Source of the DNA: a virus | DNA length: 64,000 bases | Direction: 5' to 3' (one strand) | IMG/VR virus record: IMGVR_UViG_3300034121_001930 | Location: 1-64,000 of that record | Part shown: positions 24,101 through 31,500 of the stretch, in pieces | How positions within the stretch are numbered: the stretch's first letter is position 1 | How the letters are laid out: each line of letters opens with the position of its first letter | Made by a program: the position numbers and the translations under genes | Notes under the pieces: generated by a model | The model's database searches: none | Seen by the model: the letters and a program-made list of their open reading frames with translations, nothing else | What the model was told of the DNA's origin: nothing

Positions 24101-24319
24101 ATGAAAGCATACCTGCTAAAAGACTACTGCGGGCAAGGCCCGCGAATCGTTGTTCACCCGCGCGGCTTGCCGCCCAGCTGGACAGAATCCGGTCTCACGG
24201 CCGAGCAAGAAGAGCAAGCGCAACACAGCGCGTGCAAGCTGGGCCCAGAGTTCCGCAACTATGTGTTGCACTTCGACCCAGAGACACTGGAGCACCTTGA
24301 CAGCTTCAAGGTGCGCTGA
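24101..24319 (+). CDS. Accessory protein, unknown
   Basis: A 72-residue protein, M-K-A-Y-L-L-K-D-Y-C-G-Q-G-P-R-I, ending L-E-H-L-D-S-F-K-V-R. Its stop (24317-24319) lies 7 nt before the core of hammerhead 4, so this is the only gene directly upstream of a ribozyme here whose stop is not inside the core. No known domain. Confidence 0.72.
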   Translation: MKAYLLKDYCGQGPRIVVHPRGLPPSWTESGLTAEQEEQAQHSACKLGPEFRNYVLHFDPETLEHLDSFKVR

Positions 24320-24322
24320 ACC

Positions 24323-24385
24323 CCGCCTGATGATGGCCGTGTGGCAACGGCCGAAACCAATCCGCTCCGGCGGTGCGGTCGCGGA
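24323..24385 (+). ncRNA. Hammerhead ribozyme 4 (type I)
   Basis: Stem I CCGC/GCGG, core CTGATGA (24327-24333) plus one T, stem II GGCCG/CGGCC with loop TGTGGCAA, GAAA (24353-24356). Stem III has ACC/GGT, a 3x3 internal loop, and CCGC/GCGG capped by TCCG, then TC. Predicted cut after C24380. Leader hairpin 24381-24400. Identical to ribozyme 5 across 75 nt. Confidence 0.85.
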
Positions 24386-24408
24386 AGCCAACCAATCCGC
24401 CCAGAAAT

Positions 24409-24780
24409 ATGAATACATTAGTCACACTAAATATTGGCCTGCTTGTCGATAAGACTGGCAGGGAAATCAGCCGCACCGAAGCCGCACAGGCGCTAATCGA
24501 GCACGGCGTCGAGCCCATCATCAGCCTCCTTCACGAGACGCAGTGGGGTGATAAACCCCAGCCGACCCTCGTGGTCTTCGCGGAGGTCCCCCGCAACTGG
24601 ACGGCCGACGCGCTGGCCGACACGCTCGAGCAGGACGCCATAGCGGTCCTCGAGCATGGTCCCAATGGCCAAGTTAGGGGTCACTTTGATGGCCGCAACC
24701 CCAAAGGATGGGGCTTCGACTTAAACGAGTTCGTAAGCTTGGACCAAGCACGCGCCGCGTGCAAAGCATCAGCCGCCTGA
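24409..24780 (+). CDS. Accessory protein, paralogue of first operon gene
   Basis: A 123-residue protein from ATG 24409. It aligns over nearly its full length with residues 5-115 of the 22008-22688 product, sharing L-N-I-G-L-L-V, T-L-V-V, N-W-T-A-D-A-L-A-D and a G-F-D block, but lacks that protein's C-terminal half. Function unknown. Its TGA (24778-24780) is in the core of hammerhead 5. Confidence 0.78.
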   Translation: MNTLVTLNIGLLVDKTGREISRTEAAQALIEHGVEPIISLLHETQWGDKPQPTLVVFAEVPRNWTADALADTLEQDAIAVLEHGPNGQVRGHFDGRNPKGWGFDLNEFVSLDQARAACKASAA

Positions 24781-24835
24781 TGATGGCCGTGTGGCAACGG
24801 CCGAAACCAATCCGCTCCGGCGGTGCGGTCGCGGA
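24773..24835 (+). ncRNA. Hammerhead ribozyme 5 (type I)
   Basis: Same elements as ribozyme 4: core CTGATGA (24777-24783) plus T, stem II GGCCG/CGGCC, GAAA, stem III capped by TCCG, TC. Predicted cut after C24830. Leader hairpin GCGGA 24831-24835 with TCCGC 24846-24850, 11 nt before the next ATG. The upstream stop codon is in the core. Confidence 0.85.
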
Positions 24836-24861
24836 AGCCAACCAATCCGCACCAACCAACA

Positions 24862-25155
24862 ATGAAAGCAGAAACCTATTATGTCCTGTCAATATCCACT
24901 CGCGCGAACACCTTTGGCTACTTTGGGGTCATCCTATTGTCGGCCAGCGGTCACGGCGTTGAGGCCCTGTACAGCCCCTACGCTGGCGGGCTTCCGAAAG
25001 ACCAGCTCGAGAACGGACTCCCCAAGCGCGGCACCCGCGTGCAGGACCTGTTCCAGCACGGCTTCGTAAGCGCACGGGACCAAGGCCACACGACTCCGGC
25101 CAAGGCCGCGCGCGTTATACAGGCCACCCTGCAACGCGAAAAACAAACCGCCTGA
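24862..25155 (+). CDS. Accessory protein, unknown
   Basis: A 97-residue protein from ATG 24862, M-K-A-E-T-Y-Y-V-L-S-I-S-T-R-A-N. The N-terminus (K-x-E-T-x-x-V-L-S) resembles that of 25434-25733 (M-K-T-E-T-S-H-V-L-S). The C-terminal half is basic and helical, ending Q-R-E-K-Q-T-A. Its TGA (25153-25155) is in the core of hammerhead 6. Confidence 0.75.
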   Translation: MKAETYYVLSISTRANTFGYFGVILLSASGHGVEALYSPYAGGLPKDQLENGLPKRGTRVQDLFQHGFVSARDQGHTTPAKAARVIQATLQREKQTA

Positions 25156-25201
25156 TGATGGTCCCTTGGCTGGGACCGAAACGCCGCCTAGGCGTCGCGG
25201 A
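25148..25201 (+). ncRNA. Hammerhead ribozyme 6 (type I)
   Basis: Stem I CCGC/GCGG, core CTGATGA (25152-25158) plus one T, stem II GGTCCC/GGGACC with loop TTGGCT, GAAA (25178-25181), stem III CGCC/GGCG with a 5-nt loop, TC. Predicted cut after C25196. Leader hairpin GCGGA 25197-25201 with TCCGC 25212-25216. Stem II and III sequences differ from the other copies while pairing is kept. Confidence 0.86.
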
Positions 25202-25226
25202 AGCCAACCAATCCGCACCAACAACA

Positions 25227-25430
25227 ATGACAAACATCCCGATAAAACTATGCGTTGGAGAATCCTATAGGATTCTACCGCCGCCGCCCAAAGAACGCGT
25301 TGAGGGGGTCTTCTATCCGGTCCGCTTCGGGCGACTGGTCGAGATCTACAGCAACGGCGAGTGCACCCTGCAATGGTACAACCAAGGCGGTTTCTACAAG
25401 AGCCACATCACCCGCTTAACCCACTACTAA
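25227..25430 (+). CDS. Small beta-rich protein, unknown
   Basis: A 67-residue protein from ATG 25227, M-T-N-I-P-I-K-L-C-V-G-E-S-Y-R-I. G-R-L-V-E-I-Y-S-N-G-E-C-T-L-Q-W gives it the look of a small beta-barrel. It ends H-I-T-R-L-T-H-Y. Only 3 nt separate it from the next gene and no ribozyme lies between. Confidence 0.72.
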   Translation: MTNIPIKLCVGESYRILPPPPKERVEGVFYPVRFGRLVEIYSNGECTLQWYNQGGFYKSHITRLTHY

Positions 25431-25433
25431 ACA

Positions 25434-25733
25434 ATGAAAACAGAAACATCACATGTGCTGTCCCTCGAGGACGCTTTCACGCCAACCTATGACCTGTTCC
25501 TGCAGGCCCCGTACAGCGGCAACCACAGGGACTTCGCGCACCAGCGCATACGCAATGGTGACGAGGTCGTCGAGCGCACCTTCTGGGGCCGCGATACCGC
25601 CGAGCACTGGGTCAATGTTCGCGAAACACGCACCAGCATCCGCGGCCTTGTCCAGACGCTCGAGCAGGCCACCGGAGTCCGCATCATACTTGTGGACGAC
25701 TTGCCCGAGGGCATAAGCTACCCAACCGCCTGA
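25434..25733 (+). CDS. Accessory protein, unknown
   Basis: A 99-residue protein, M-K-T-E-T-S-H-V-L-S-L-E-D-A-F. It has a mixed alpha/beta composition with G-L-V-Q-T-L-E-Q-A-T-G-V-R-I-I-L-V-D-D. The first ten residues resemble the 24862 product. Its TGA (25731-25733) is in the core of hammerhead 7. Confidence 0.75.
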   Translation: MKTETSHVLSLEDAFTPTYDLFLQAPYSGNHRDFAHQRIRNGDEVVERTFWGRDTAEHWVNVRETRTSIRGLVQTLEQATGVRIILVDDLPEGISYPTA

Positions 25734-25792
25734 TGAGGCCCCGTCGCAAGGGCCGAAACGGCCAGCCCCTTCGGGGCGCTGGTCGTCGCGGA
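25726..25792 (+). ncRNA. Hammerhead ribozyme 7 (type I)
   Basis: Stem I CCGC/GCGG, core CTGATGA (25730-25736), stem II GGCCC/GGGCC with loop CGTCGCAA, GAAA (25755-25758), long stem III capped by TTCG, TC. Predicted cut after C25787. Leader hairpin GCGGA 25788-25792 with TCCGC 25803-25807, 10 nt before the ATG at 25818. The upstream stop codon is in the core. Confidence 0.94.
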
Positions 25793-25817
25793 AGCCAACC
25801 AATCCGCACCAACAACA

Positions 25818-26063
25818 ATGACAACAACAAAAAGCACTGAAAGAATCATAAGCGAGCTCGTGGGCCGCACTATCCGGTACATCGCGCTCGACTCACAGCA
25901 AACCAATAACGGCGTACGCGTATTTAAAATCGACCAAGTCAACCGAGTTGCGGTTAGCAAAAAAGGCGTGCGCTACGCGGTGGTACGCGCGTGGGATATT
26001 GATGACCGCGGCGAGCAAAAGTTCCGCTCGCTACACTTGGCCGGAATCGACCTCGTAGTCTAA
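25818..26063 (+). CDS. Small basic protein, unknown
   Basis: An 81-residue protein, M-T-T-T-K-S-T-E-R-I-I-S-E-L-V-G-R. V-R-V-F-K-I-D-Q-V-N-R-V-A-V-S-K-K-G-V-R-Y-A-V suggests a beta-barrel. It is the last gene preceded by a hammerhead leader. No family recognised. Confidence 0.73.
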   Translation: MTTTKSTERIISELVGRTIRYIALDSQQTNNGVRVFKIDQVNRVAVSKKGVRYAVVRAWDIDDRGEQKFRSLHLAGIDLVV

Positions 26064-26084
26064 TCACAAACCAATAGAAAAACA

Positions 26085-26732
26085 ATGAACACAGAAACAG
26101 AAACAGAAACACCAGTGGCCTATTCACGAGGCCGATTCTACAAGGTCAAGGGCCTTCTTGTGAACGCCCCAATCACGGCGGTCTTGCACCGCTCGGTAAC
26201 GGGTAAAGGCTGGGCAGTTACGAGCCCCTATTGCGGGCAGGTAATCGCCAAGGGCCCGACCAAGGCCGCGGCCGAGCAAGCCCTGCTCGAGGTGCTCCAG
26301 CAGTTCGGAATCGAACGGGTCCAAGCGGGCATCCAAAGCGCGCCAGCGGCTCCCGATCCGGCAACGCTGGAATCCCCGCCAGCCCCGCAACGACCCGCTC
26401 GCGTAGACCGCGACCAGATCGGTCAAATAGTCAAAGCCATTGCCGAACGCGCACAGCTTACCGACTCCGAGATCGAGGCCGTGTGGCGCTCGCTGGCCTC
26501 TAACGGGAAGCACGCGGGCCGCCTGCTATCCAAGCCGCCAGTCTTCAGCGTGGACCCGCTGGCCAACGCCGCGTGGAACGGACTACAGCCCAACCCGTGG
26601 AAGGTTCAACCCACCGCAATCCTGTTCGCCAACGGCAACGCTAAAGATTTGCTGAATAAACTTGCCAAGCATGCTTGGCCAGCCTTTCTTGATCGCGACG
26701 CCGCGGCGCTCAAAGCACTAAATGTTTGGTAA
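26085..26732 (+). CDS. Accessory protein, unknown
   Basis: A 215-residue protein. Residues 10-75 form a small alpha/beta domain (F-Y-K-V-K-G-L-L-V-N-A-P-I-T-A-V). A Pro/Ala linker spans about 82-105, followed by a helical C-terminal domain with R-D-Q-I-G-Q-I-V-K-A-I-A-E-R and A-A-A-L-K-A-L-N-V-W. The start lacks a Shine-Dalgarno. No ribozyme precedes it. Function unknown. Confidence 0.75.
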   Translation: MNTETETETPVAYSRGRFYKVKGLLVNAPITAVLHRSVTGKGWAVTSPYCGQVIAKGPTKAAAEQALLEVLQQFGIERVQAGIQSAPAAPDPATLESPPAPQRPARVDRDQIGQIVKAIAERAQLTDSEIEAVWRSLASNGKHAGRLLSKPPVFSVDPLANAAWNGLQPNPWKVQPTAILFANGNAKDLLNKLAKHAWPAFLDRDAAALKALNVW

Positions 26733-26734
26733 TT

Positions 26735-27307
26735 ATGAAAGCAAAAATACAAGCAACCACAGCAATCCTTGTCGGCAAATCTAATGTGAATGGCTGGTGC
26801 CCCGTTACTGGGGAGCCAGCCAACTCAATCTACCAGTGCTTCCCCACTGGTAGATTGGTGCGCGCGTCCAGCGATGCAAACGCGCTCGAGGCGCACAACA
26901 ACGAACTGCCGAACGACACACGAATCCTGTCTCCAGAATCCAGAGTCTCGAAACCAGTCGAGCCCGCGGTCTGGGACAACAAACAAAAAATAGAAACAAA
27001 AAAAGTGAATAACAACATAACACACCTAGTCGCGGTTTCGTGCCGCACGCTACCCGCAACAGACAACTACCCTGCCCGAGTCAAGGTCACCTTACCGCGG
27101 TTCCAGAAAAGTATAACGCTTCCTTGGAACTACGGCGCGTCGCCGGAAGTCTCGGACCAAGTGGCGTTCTGGTTGCAACAGAATAACCTTAAGCACTGCG
27201 CGTTCCTTGACCTGCACGATTTTCATGTGTTGGCCGTGGAATGGGAGCTGGTCCCGCAGCTGCTTGAGTTGTTCAAAAACAAAACACCTAACCGCTACAA
27301 AAAATGA
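26735..27307 (+). CDS. Accessory protein, unknown
   Basis: A 190-residue protein from ATG 26735 (AATTATG), preferred over 26726, which overlaps the previous gene. The N-terminus has W-C-P-V-T-G-E-P-A. A lysine/asparagine-rich linker near residue 90 leads to V-S-C-R-T-L-P-A-T-D-N-Y-P-A-R-V-K-V-T and a helical end rich in Leu and Lys. No family recognised. It overlaps the next gene by ATGA. Confidence 0.72.
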   Translation: MKAKIQATTAILVGKSNVNGWCPVTGEPANSIYQCFPTGRLVRASSDANALEAHNNELPNDTRILSPESRVSKPVEPAVWDNKQKIETKKVNNNITHLVAVSCRTLPATDNYPARVKVTLPRFQKSITLPWNYGASPEVSDQVAFWLQQNNLKHCAFLDLHDFHVLAVEWELVPQLLELFKNKTPNRYKK

Positions 27308-27438
27308 CGCACACAGAACGCAGACTACAGGCGCAGGAAGCCGCTTTTATTTACCTAATAAAAAAGGGGCGCAAGACCTTAAGCAGACCCACTCCTGCGG
27401 TGGTTGGAAGAGACCTATTAATATTCAAAAAGCCATGA
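27304..27438 (+). CDS. Basic microprotein, unknown
   Basis: A 44-residue basic peptide, M-T-H-T-E-R-R-L-Q-A-Q-E-A-A-F-I-Y-L-I-K-K. Both its start and its stop overlap neighbours as ATGA, supporting translation in a coupled chain. Function unknown. Confidence 0.6.
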   Translation: MTHTERRLQAQEAAFIYLIKKGRKTLSRPTPAVVGRDLLIFKKP

Positions 27439-27527
27439 TTTTAAGCCTAACCATTGTGCTAGTAGTTTTACTAGTGGTTTTGTTTTGCAACGGCCCAAAC
27501 GACCCCAACCCCCCAGCATCATTGTGA
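27435..27527 (+). CDS. Membrane microprotein
   Basis: A 30-residue peptide with a single hydrophobic helix (residues 2-17, L-S-L-T-I-V-L-V-V-L-L-V-V) ending in F-C-N-G and a Pro/Asn tail. The cysteine after the helix recalls a lipoprotein signal, but the lipobox is not canonical. It overlaps the next gene by GTGA. Confidence 0.58.
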   Translation: MILSLTIVLVVLLVVLFCNGPNDPNPPASL

Positions 27528-27760
27528 AAACTATTTACGCGTCTACGTTCAACCCTACCGCTCGAATCGTACATAGCCCCGACGGGGCCGCCGAGATTAG
27601 GACCACCCGCAACTGGTTGTCGTACACCGAAACATTGAGCATGCCAATGTGTGAAAAGTACGGAATAGATTACCACACAATTAGCGAAACCGATGCGCTA
27701 AATTTAGCGCTGGAACTTGCGTATTTGAGCGGTAAAATTAACACCAGCGAAACCCCATGA
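27524..27760 (+). CDS. Accessory protein, unknown
   Basis: A 78-residue protein from GTG 27524, chosen because it makes a GTGA overlap with the previous stop. It reads V-K-T-I-Y-A-S-T-F-N-P-T-A-R-I and contains S-E-T-D-A-L-N-L-A-L-E-L-A-Y. Overlaps the next start by ATGA. No family recognised. Confidence 0.65.
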   Translation: MKTIYASTFNPTARIVHSPDGAAEIRTTRNWLSYTETLSMPMCEKYGIDYHTISETDALNLALELAYLSGKINTSETP

Positions 27761-27954
27761 TAGGCAACACACTAACCACCACCATAACTGGGGACCTCCA
27801 GCAGGTCCCCAGCATTGACCACCTCGTAGATCTTCTGCACATTCAAGACCCCGAATTTATTTTTGTGGACAACCTTGTCGAGGAAGACTACTCTGTACCA
27901 ACTCCCCCCACTAACCCCAAAAACGACTACAACTACTATTATGCAAAATATTAA
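27757..27954 (+). CDS. Acidic small protein, unknown
   Basis: A 65-residue protein, acidic, with a predicted helical middle (S-I-D-H-L-V-D-L-L-H-I-Q-D) and a tyrosine/asparagine-rich tail D-Y-N-Y-Y-Y-A-K-Y. The next gene starts inside its last codons. Confidence 0.65.
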   Translation: MIGNTLTTTITGDLQQVPSIDHLVDLLHIQDPEFIFVDNLVEEDYSVPTPPTNPKNDYNYYYAKY

Positions 27955-28186
27955 TACCATCGCAAGACTGAACGCGCAAGAGCGTGCCGACCACGAGAAT
28001 AGCCGCAACGGAACCTACTGTGTTCTCCGTCATGGGGGAATCCTCCTCCGCAGCGGAGTCCGCAGTAAGACCTTGGACAACCCCGAAGAAGCCGCTGGTT
28101 TCCTCGAACAAGTCCGCGGCAAGAATAGCGGTATTATCCGCCAAGTGGTGCAGAGTTTCTTTGCGCCAAATCTCCAGCTAGCCTAA
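27941..28186 (+). CDS. Accessory protein, unknown
   Basis: An 81-residue protein from ATG 27941 (CTATTATG), M-Q-N-I-N-T-I-A-R-L-N-A-Q-E-R. It contains G-T-Y-C-V-L-R-H-G-G-I-L-L-R-S-G-V and a helical C-terminus. Basic overall; no family recognised. Confidence 0.68.
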   Translation: MQNINTIARLNAQERADHENSRNGTYCVLRHGGILLRSGVRSKTLDNPEEAAGFLEQVRGKNSGIIRQVVQSFFAPNLQLA

Positions 28187-28193
28187 ACAAATT

Positions 28194-28277
28194 ATGCCCT
28201 TGTTGTACCTAACAGTAGCGGCTTCCCTTTTCGGGGTGGCCGCTACAGTTTACGACATTATTATGTCACTGCCATGA
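28194..28277 (+). CDS. Membrane microprotein
   Basis: A 27-residue peptide that is almost entirely one membrane helix (P-L-L-Y-L-T-V-A-A-S-L-F-G-V-A-A). Its TGA overlaps the next ATG. Small and therefore uncertain, but the overlap is the same as for its neighbours. Confidence 0.52.
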   Translation: MPLLYLTVAASLFGVAATVYDIIMSLP

Positions 28278-28537
28278 TTCGTGATACCTGTATCGTTAGT
28301 CATTTATTCTTTGATCGAACCAACCACGACCGCGTTTGCGTAGAGTTGCACAAGGACTCAGGATTCCTTTATGTGTTCTACAAAACAAAGTTTGGAACAA
28401 TGCGTAGCGCAAGCGCCGCGGTTGACCCAGAGGTTTCATCAAAGATCCACCAGCTGTTCGGGTCACTGTATCCTGAGATGCCCGAGCTAGCTACAGAAAT
28501 GAACGAATGGCTACAAGCAACGCTTGAAAGCCGTTAA
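28274..28537 (+). CDS. Accessory protein, unknown, last of operon
   Basis: An 87-residue protein, M-I-R-D-T-C-I-V-S-H-L-F-F-D, with V-C-V-E-L-H-K-D-S-G-F-L-Y-V-F-Y then a helical C-terminus E-M-N-E-W-L-Q-A-T-L. The F-L-Y-V-F-Y strand recalls KTSC-type small domains but the K-T-S-C motif is missing. The operon ends at a strong terminator 4 nt downstream. Confidence 0.7.
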   Translation: MIRDTCIVSHLFFDRTNHDRVCVELHKDSGFLYVFYKTKFGTMRSASAAVDPEVSSKIHQLFGSLYPEMPELATEMNEWLQATLESR

Positions 28538-28540
28538 ACC

Positions 28541-28576
28541 AAAAGCCCCGAGCATTATGTTGCTCGGGGCTTTTTT
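28541..28576. terminator. Bidirectional Rho-independent terminator
   Basis: AAAAGCCCCGAGCA and its inverse form a 14-bp stem with a 6-nt loop. A T-run follows on both strands (TTTTTT on +, the A4 arm on -). It separates the rightward operon from the converging giant gene. Confidence 0.93.
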
Positions 28577-28579
28577 GTT

Positions 28580-31500
28580 TTATTTTGTGTTTAATTTCAA
28601 GTACTGCGGCCTAGCATACACGGCCTCGTTAAGGTACTTCACACGCGCGGCACCGTTCTCTTCTCCGCCAATGCGCAAGTAGTCCTTGTACGCGTCTTCG
28701 CTAGGTTTAAACCTTTCGACCCGACCATAACGCACGGCGTCCTTAAAGCGGCGCTTGCTAATGCCCACATCGTAGGCTTGGCTTTCCATTTCAGCGTAGC
28801 TCATTCCGAGCTTCTCGAATCCGGCCGCGTACTTGTTGAGCCTTTCGTTAATCGCAATCAATGATGTTTCATAGCGATCATAAACTCCGTCCACGCGTTC
28901 CTTGTCTAGCTGCTCGTAGCTCTTAAGCTCGCCAAGAGTTTCTCTGGCCGCGTCCATTTGTTGTTTAAGGTCACCGAACGCGCGTCTTGCCAGCTGTTCT
29001 GTTTTATTGGTGTGAACGCGGAACGGTTTGAACTCGTTGACCACAAGGTCAGCGGCCTTCTCGAAGCGTGCGTCCTTGTCGTAAACCCCGCCGTTGGTAT
29101 AAGCCTCGTAAGCTTTCCAAAACTGGAACGGGGTGCGAAGCTTGTACGCGTTAGTGGCCACATGCTTCAGGGTCTTGCCGACTTTGGTTCCCCATGAATC
29201 GTCCTCCAACCACAGCGCACCGCCGCGGTCGTCTCTATTCATACCGGCCTGCGCGAAAGCCTCCACTGCAATCTGCGGGCTCAGGAAACTCTTTGCCAAG
29301 GACGAAGCCATGACCCCCGGTATTTTCTCCCAGCGGCCATTGACTGCATGATGAATGCTGCGGCCGACGGCGTCTGTGATTGGACTAAATCCGTTAATGT
29401 AGGTGAGATCCCATGTTGTTACTGATTTGTCCGCTGGGTCTGATGTAATGAACAAGTTGGAATCGCGTGCCCAAGGCGGCTGAGCAGCCCGAACACCTTC
29501 TTCTTCCTCGTCTTCGACCTCAAACATTTCTTTCAGCAGGGCCGGAGCACCATACCCAAGGACAGAAAGGGTAGTGCCGAGTCCAATTAGTCTGTTACGG
29601 CCCCTCGCCACGAGCACTGGGTTTCCGCTCTTCACTTCGTCTACTCCGAGCTGGATCGTCGCGATTGGAAGGCGGAACATTTCTGCGGTGAAGCGGAAGA
29701 AGCTGTTGAACAGCATGCCAAGCCCGCTGCGTTGGAACTCTTTAGCAATCGGAGCCACACGCTCGCGGCCCTGTGTGGTAAGCCTGACAACACGCGCCGC
29801 CTCCTGCTTAATTTGCTGTGGTGTTAGCGGAACGCTCCTGTACTTGTTAGCTTTGGTCTGCACATCAATTTCGTGCGCCCAGTAAGCGGCCTTGTAGAGC
29901 ATATCAATTTGATCGTTAAGGGTTGCAAGACCATCGACTGTAACCTTCGCGCCCTTCCACGCCTTGGCAAGGAAGTTGCCCGGGGTACCGACCTCTTTGA
30001 GCATAGACTCAATCTGATTTGTAATCAGTTCAGGGTCGTCAATTGTTCCGCGGATAAAGTCGCGCATAGTTTGTGTAACCATGCTGCCTTCGGAGATTCC
30101 CAGCATAACCATATCGGCTCCGAGTCCGTCCATGTCGCGGCCGTACACTTGTTTAATACCTTTAAGCGCTGTAACAATGTTGCTAGGCGTAGGAACAAAC
30201 CCGTTAGACGATGCAAAGATTGGAATACTCACAAGGTTGCGGACAAAGAAGCCAGCGCTTCCCAATGTAAGAAACGCCATACTGGCACCAATTGTTCTGC
30301 TAGCACCAAGCTGTACAAAGTCCCAAACCTTTTTAGCATCGCTACCTTCTGGGGCAGGTGCCGGAGCGAACATAGTTTGGAACGCAGAAACAACTTCGGG
30401 CTGCGCGTAGTACTGGGACAGTGGATCGCCGCCGTTGGTGTCTGTGGTGTTTACTAGCGGAGCGTACCCGCGGTACTTAACTGGATCGTTCTCCACATCT
30501 TCGGCGGTTACAAGCCAGTTGTTGTCGAGACCAAGCTTGGTGTACTGCGTGAGCAGTCTCTGGGTACCAAGAAACTGAGCGAGGTTTCCGTAAGTGCGCA
30601 GCGCATTTTCAATTGGGTTCTGTACCTCGCCAAGCAGCACTCGAAGTTCCGGCGGCACTTCACCTTTCTGCATGAATCTTGTAAGATCAGTGCGGCTGGT
30701 TGCTCTTCCAAATACTTTTGGCGTCGCGCTGTGCTTGTCAATAAACTTGTAGAGCTCGCGCGTTCCAACATCTTTGGAGGCCGCTTCAGCTCGCACAAGC
30801 GACATGACTTCTGAGTCTGTGTACGGCTCGTACGCAACGTCCTTGCGCCACTGCTCGTATGTGTTATCAATCCACTTTTTCTCAAGGAAGTTACGGGCAA
30901 GCGCACGCTGGTGCGCGAACTCGCTGTCCTCCAGTACGCGTTGCGCGTAGCCTTCGTCCTGATGGATGCGGTAGGTGCGGGTAAGGTAGACTCCAAGATT
31001 TTGGTCAATAATTGCACGAAGCGGATTACCGGAGCCCAGCTCGTCTGAAAGTTCAGAGCTAAGTTTGTCCACGGCCACGCGGAAATTGGCAATGGCAATT
31101 GCAGTTTTCGGGGAGTTCAACTCCAGCCTAAGCTGCGCTTGCTGCTGCGCCTTGCGCACCGGTGCGAGGTTTTGTGCACGCGCGTCTTGGATATCCTTAC
31201 TGTACTGGGCCTCGGCCGCGGCAATTGCTGCGTCCCTTTGCTGAATTTCTGGGCTATTTTTTCTATCAGCGCGGGCCTGCTCAACTTCTGCAGTATACTT
31301 TTGTTTGCTGCGATGAGTCCTATAGTTCACACGCGCCGTATTAACGGCGTCCATGTAAGCTTTGTTTGCCGGGGCCCTGTCAAATACATCGTTAGCCTTG
31401 TCAATGCGTGCGCGCTTGGCCGTTTCTGCAGCGTCGCGTTGCGCCGCGCCTACGGTTGGCTCTGTGCTACCGAGCGCCAAGTTAACGTCGTCCAAGTCTG

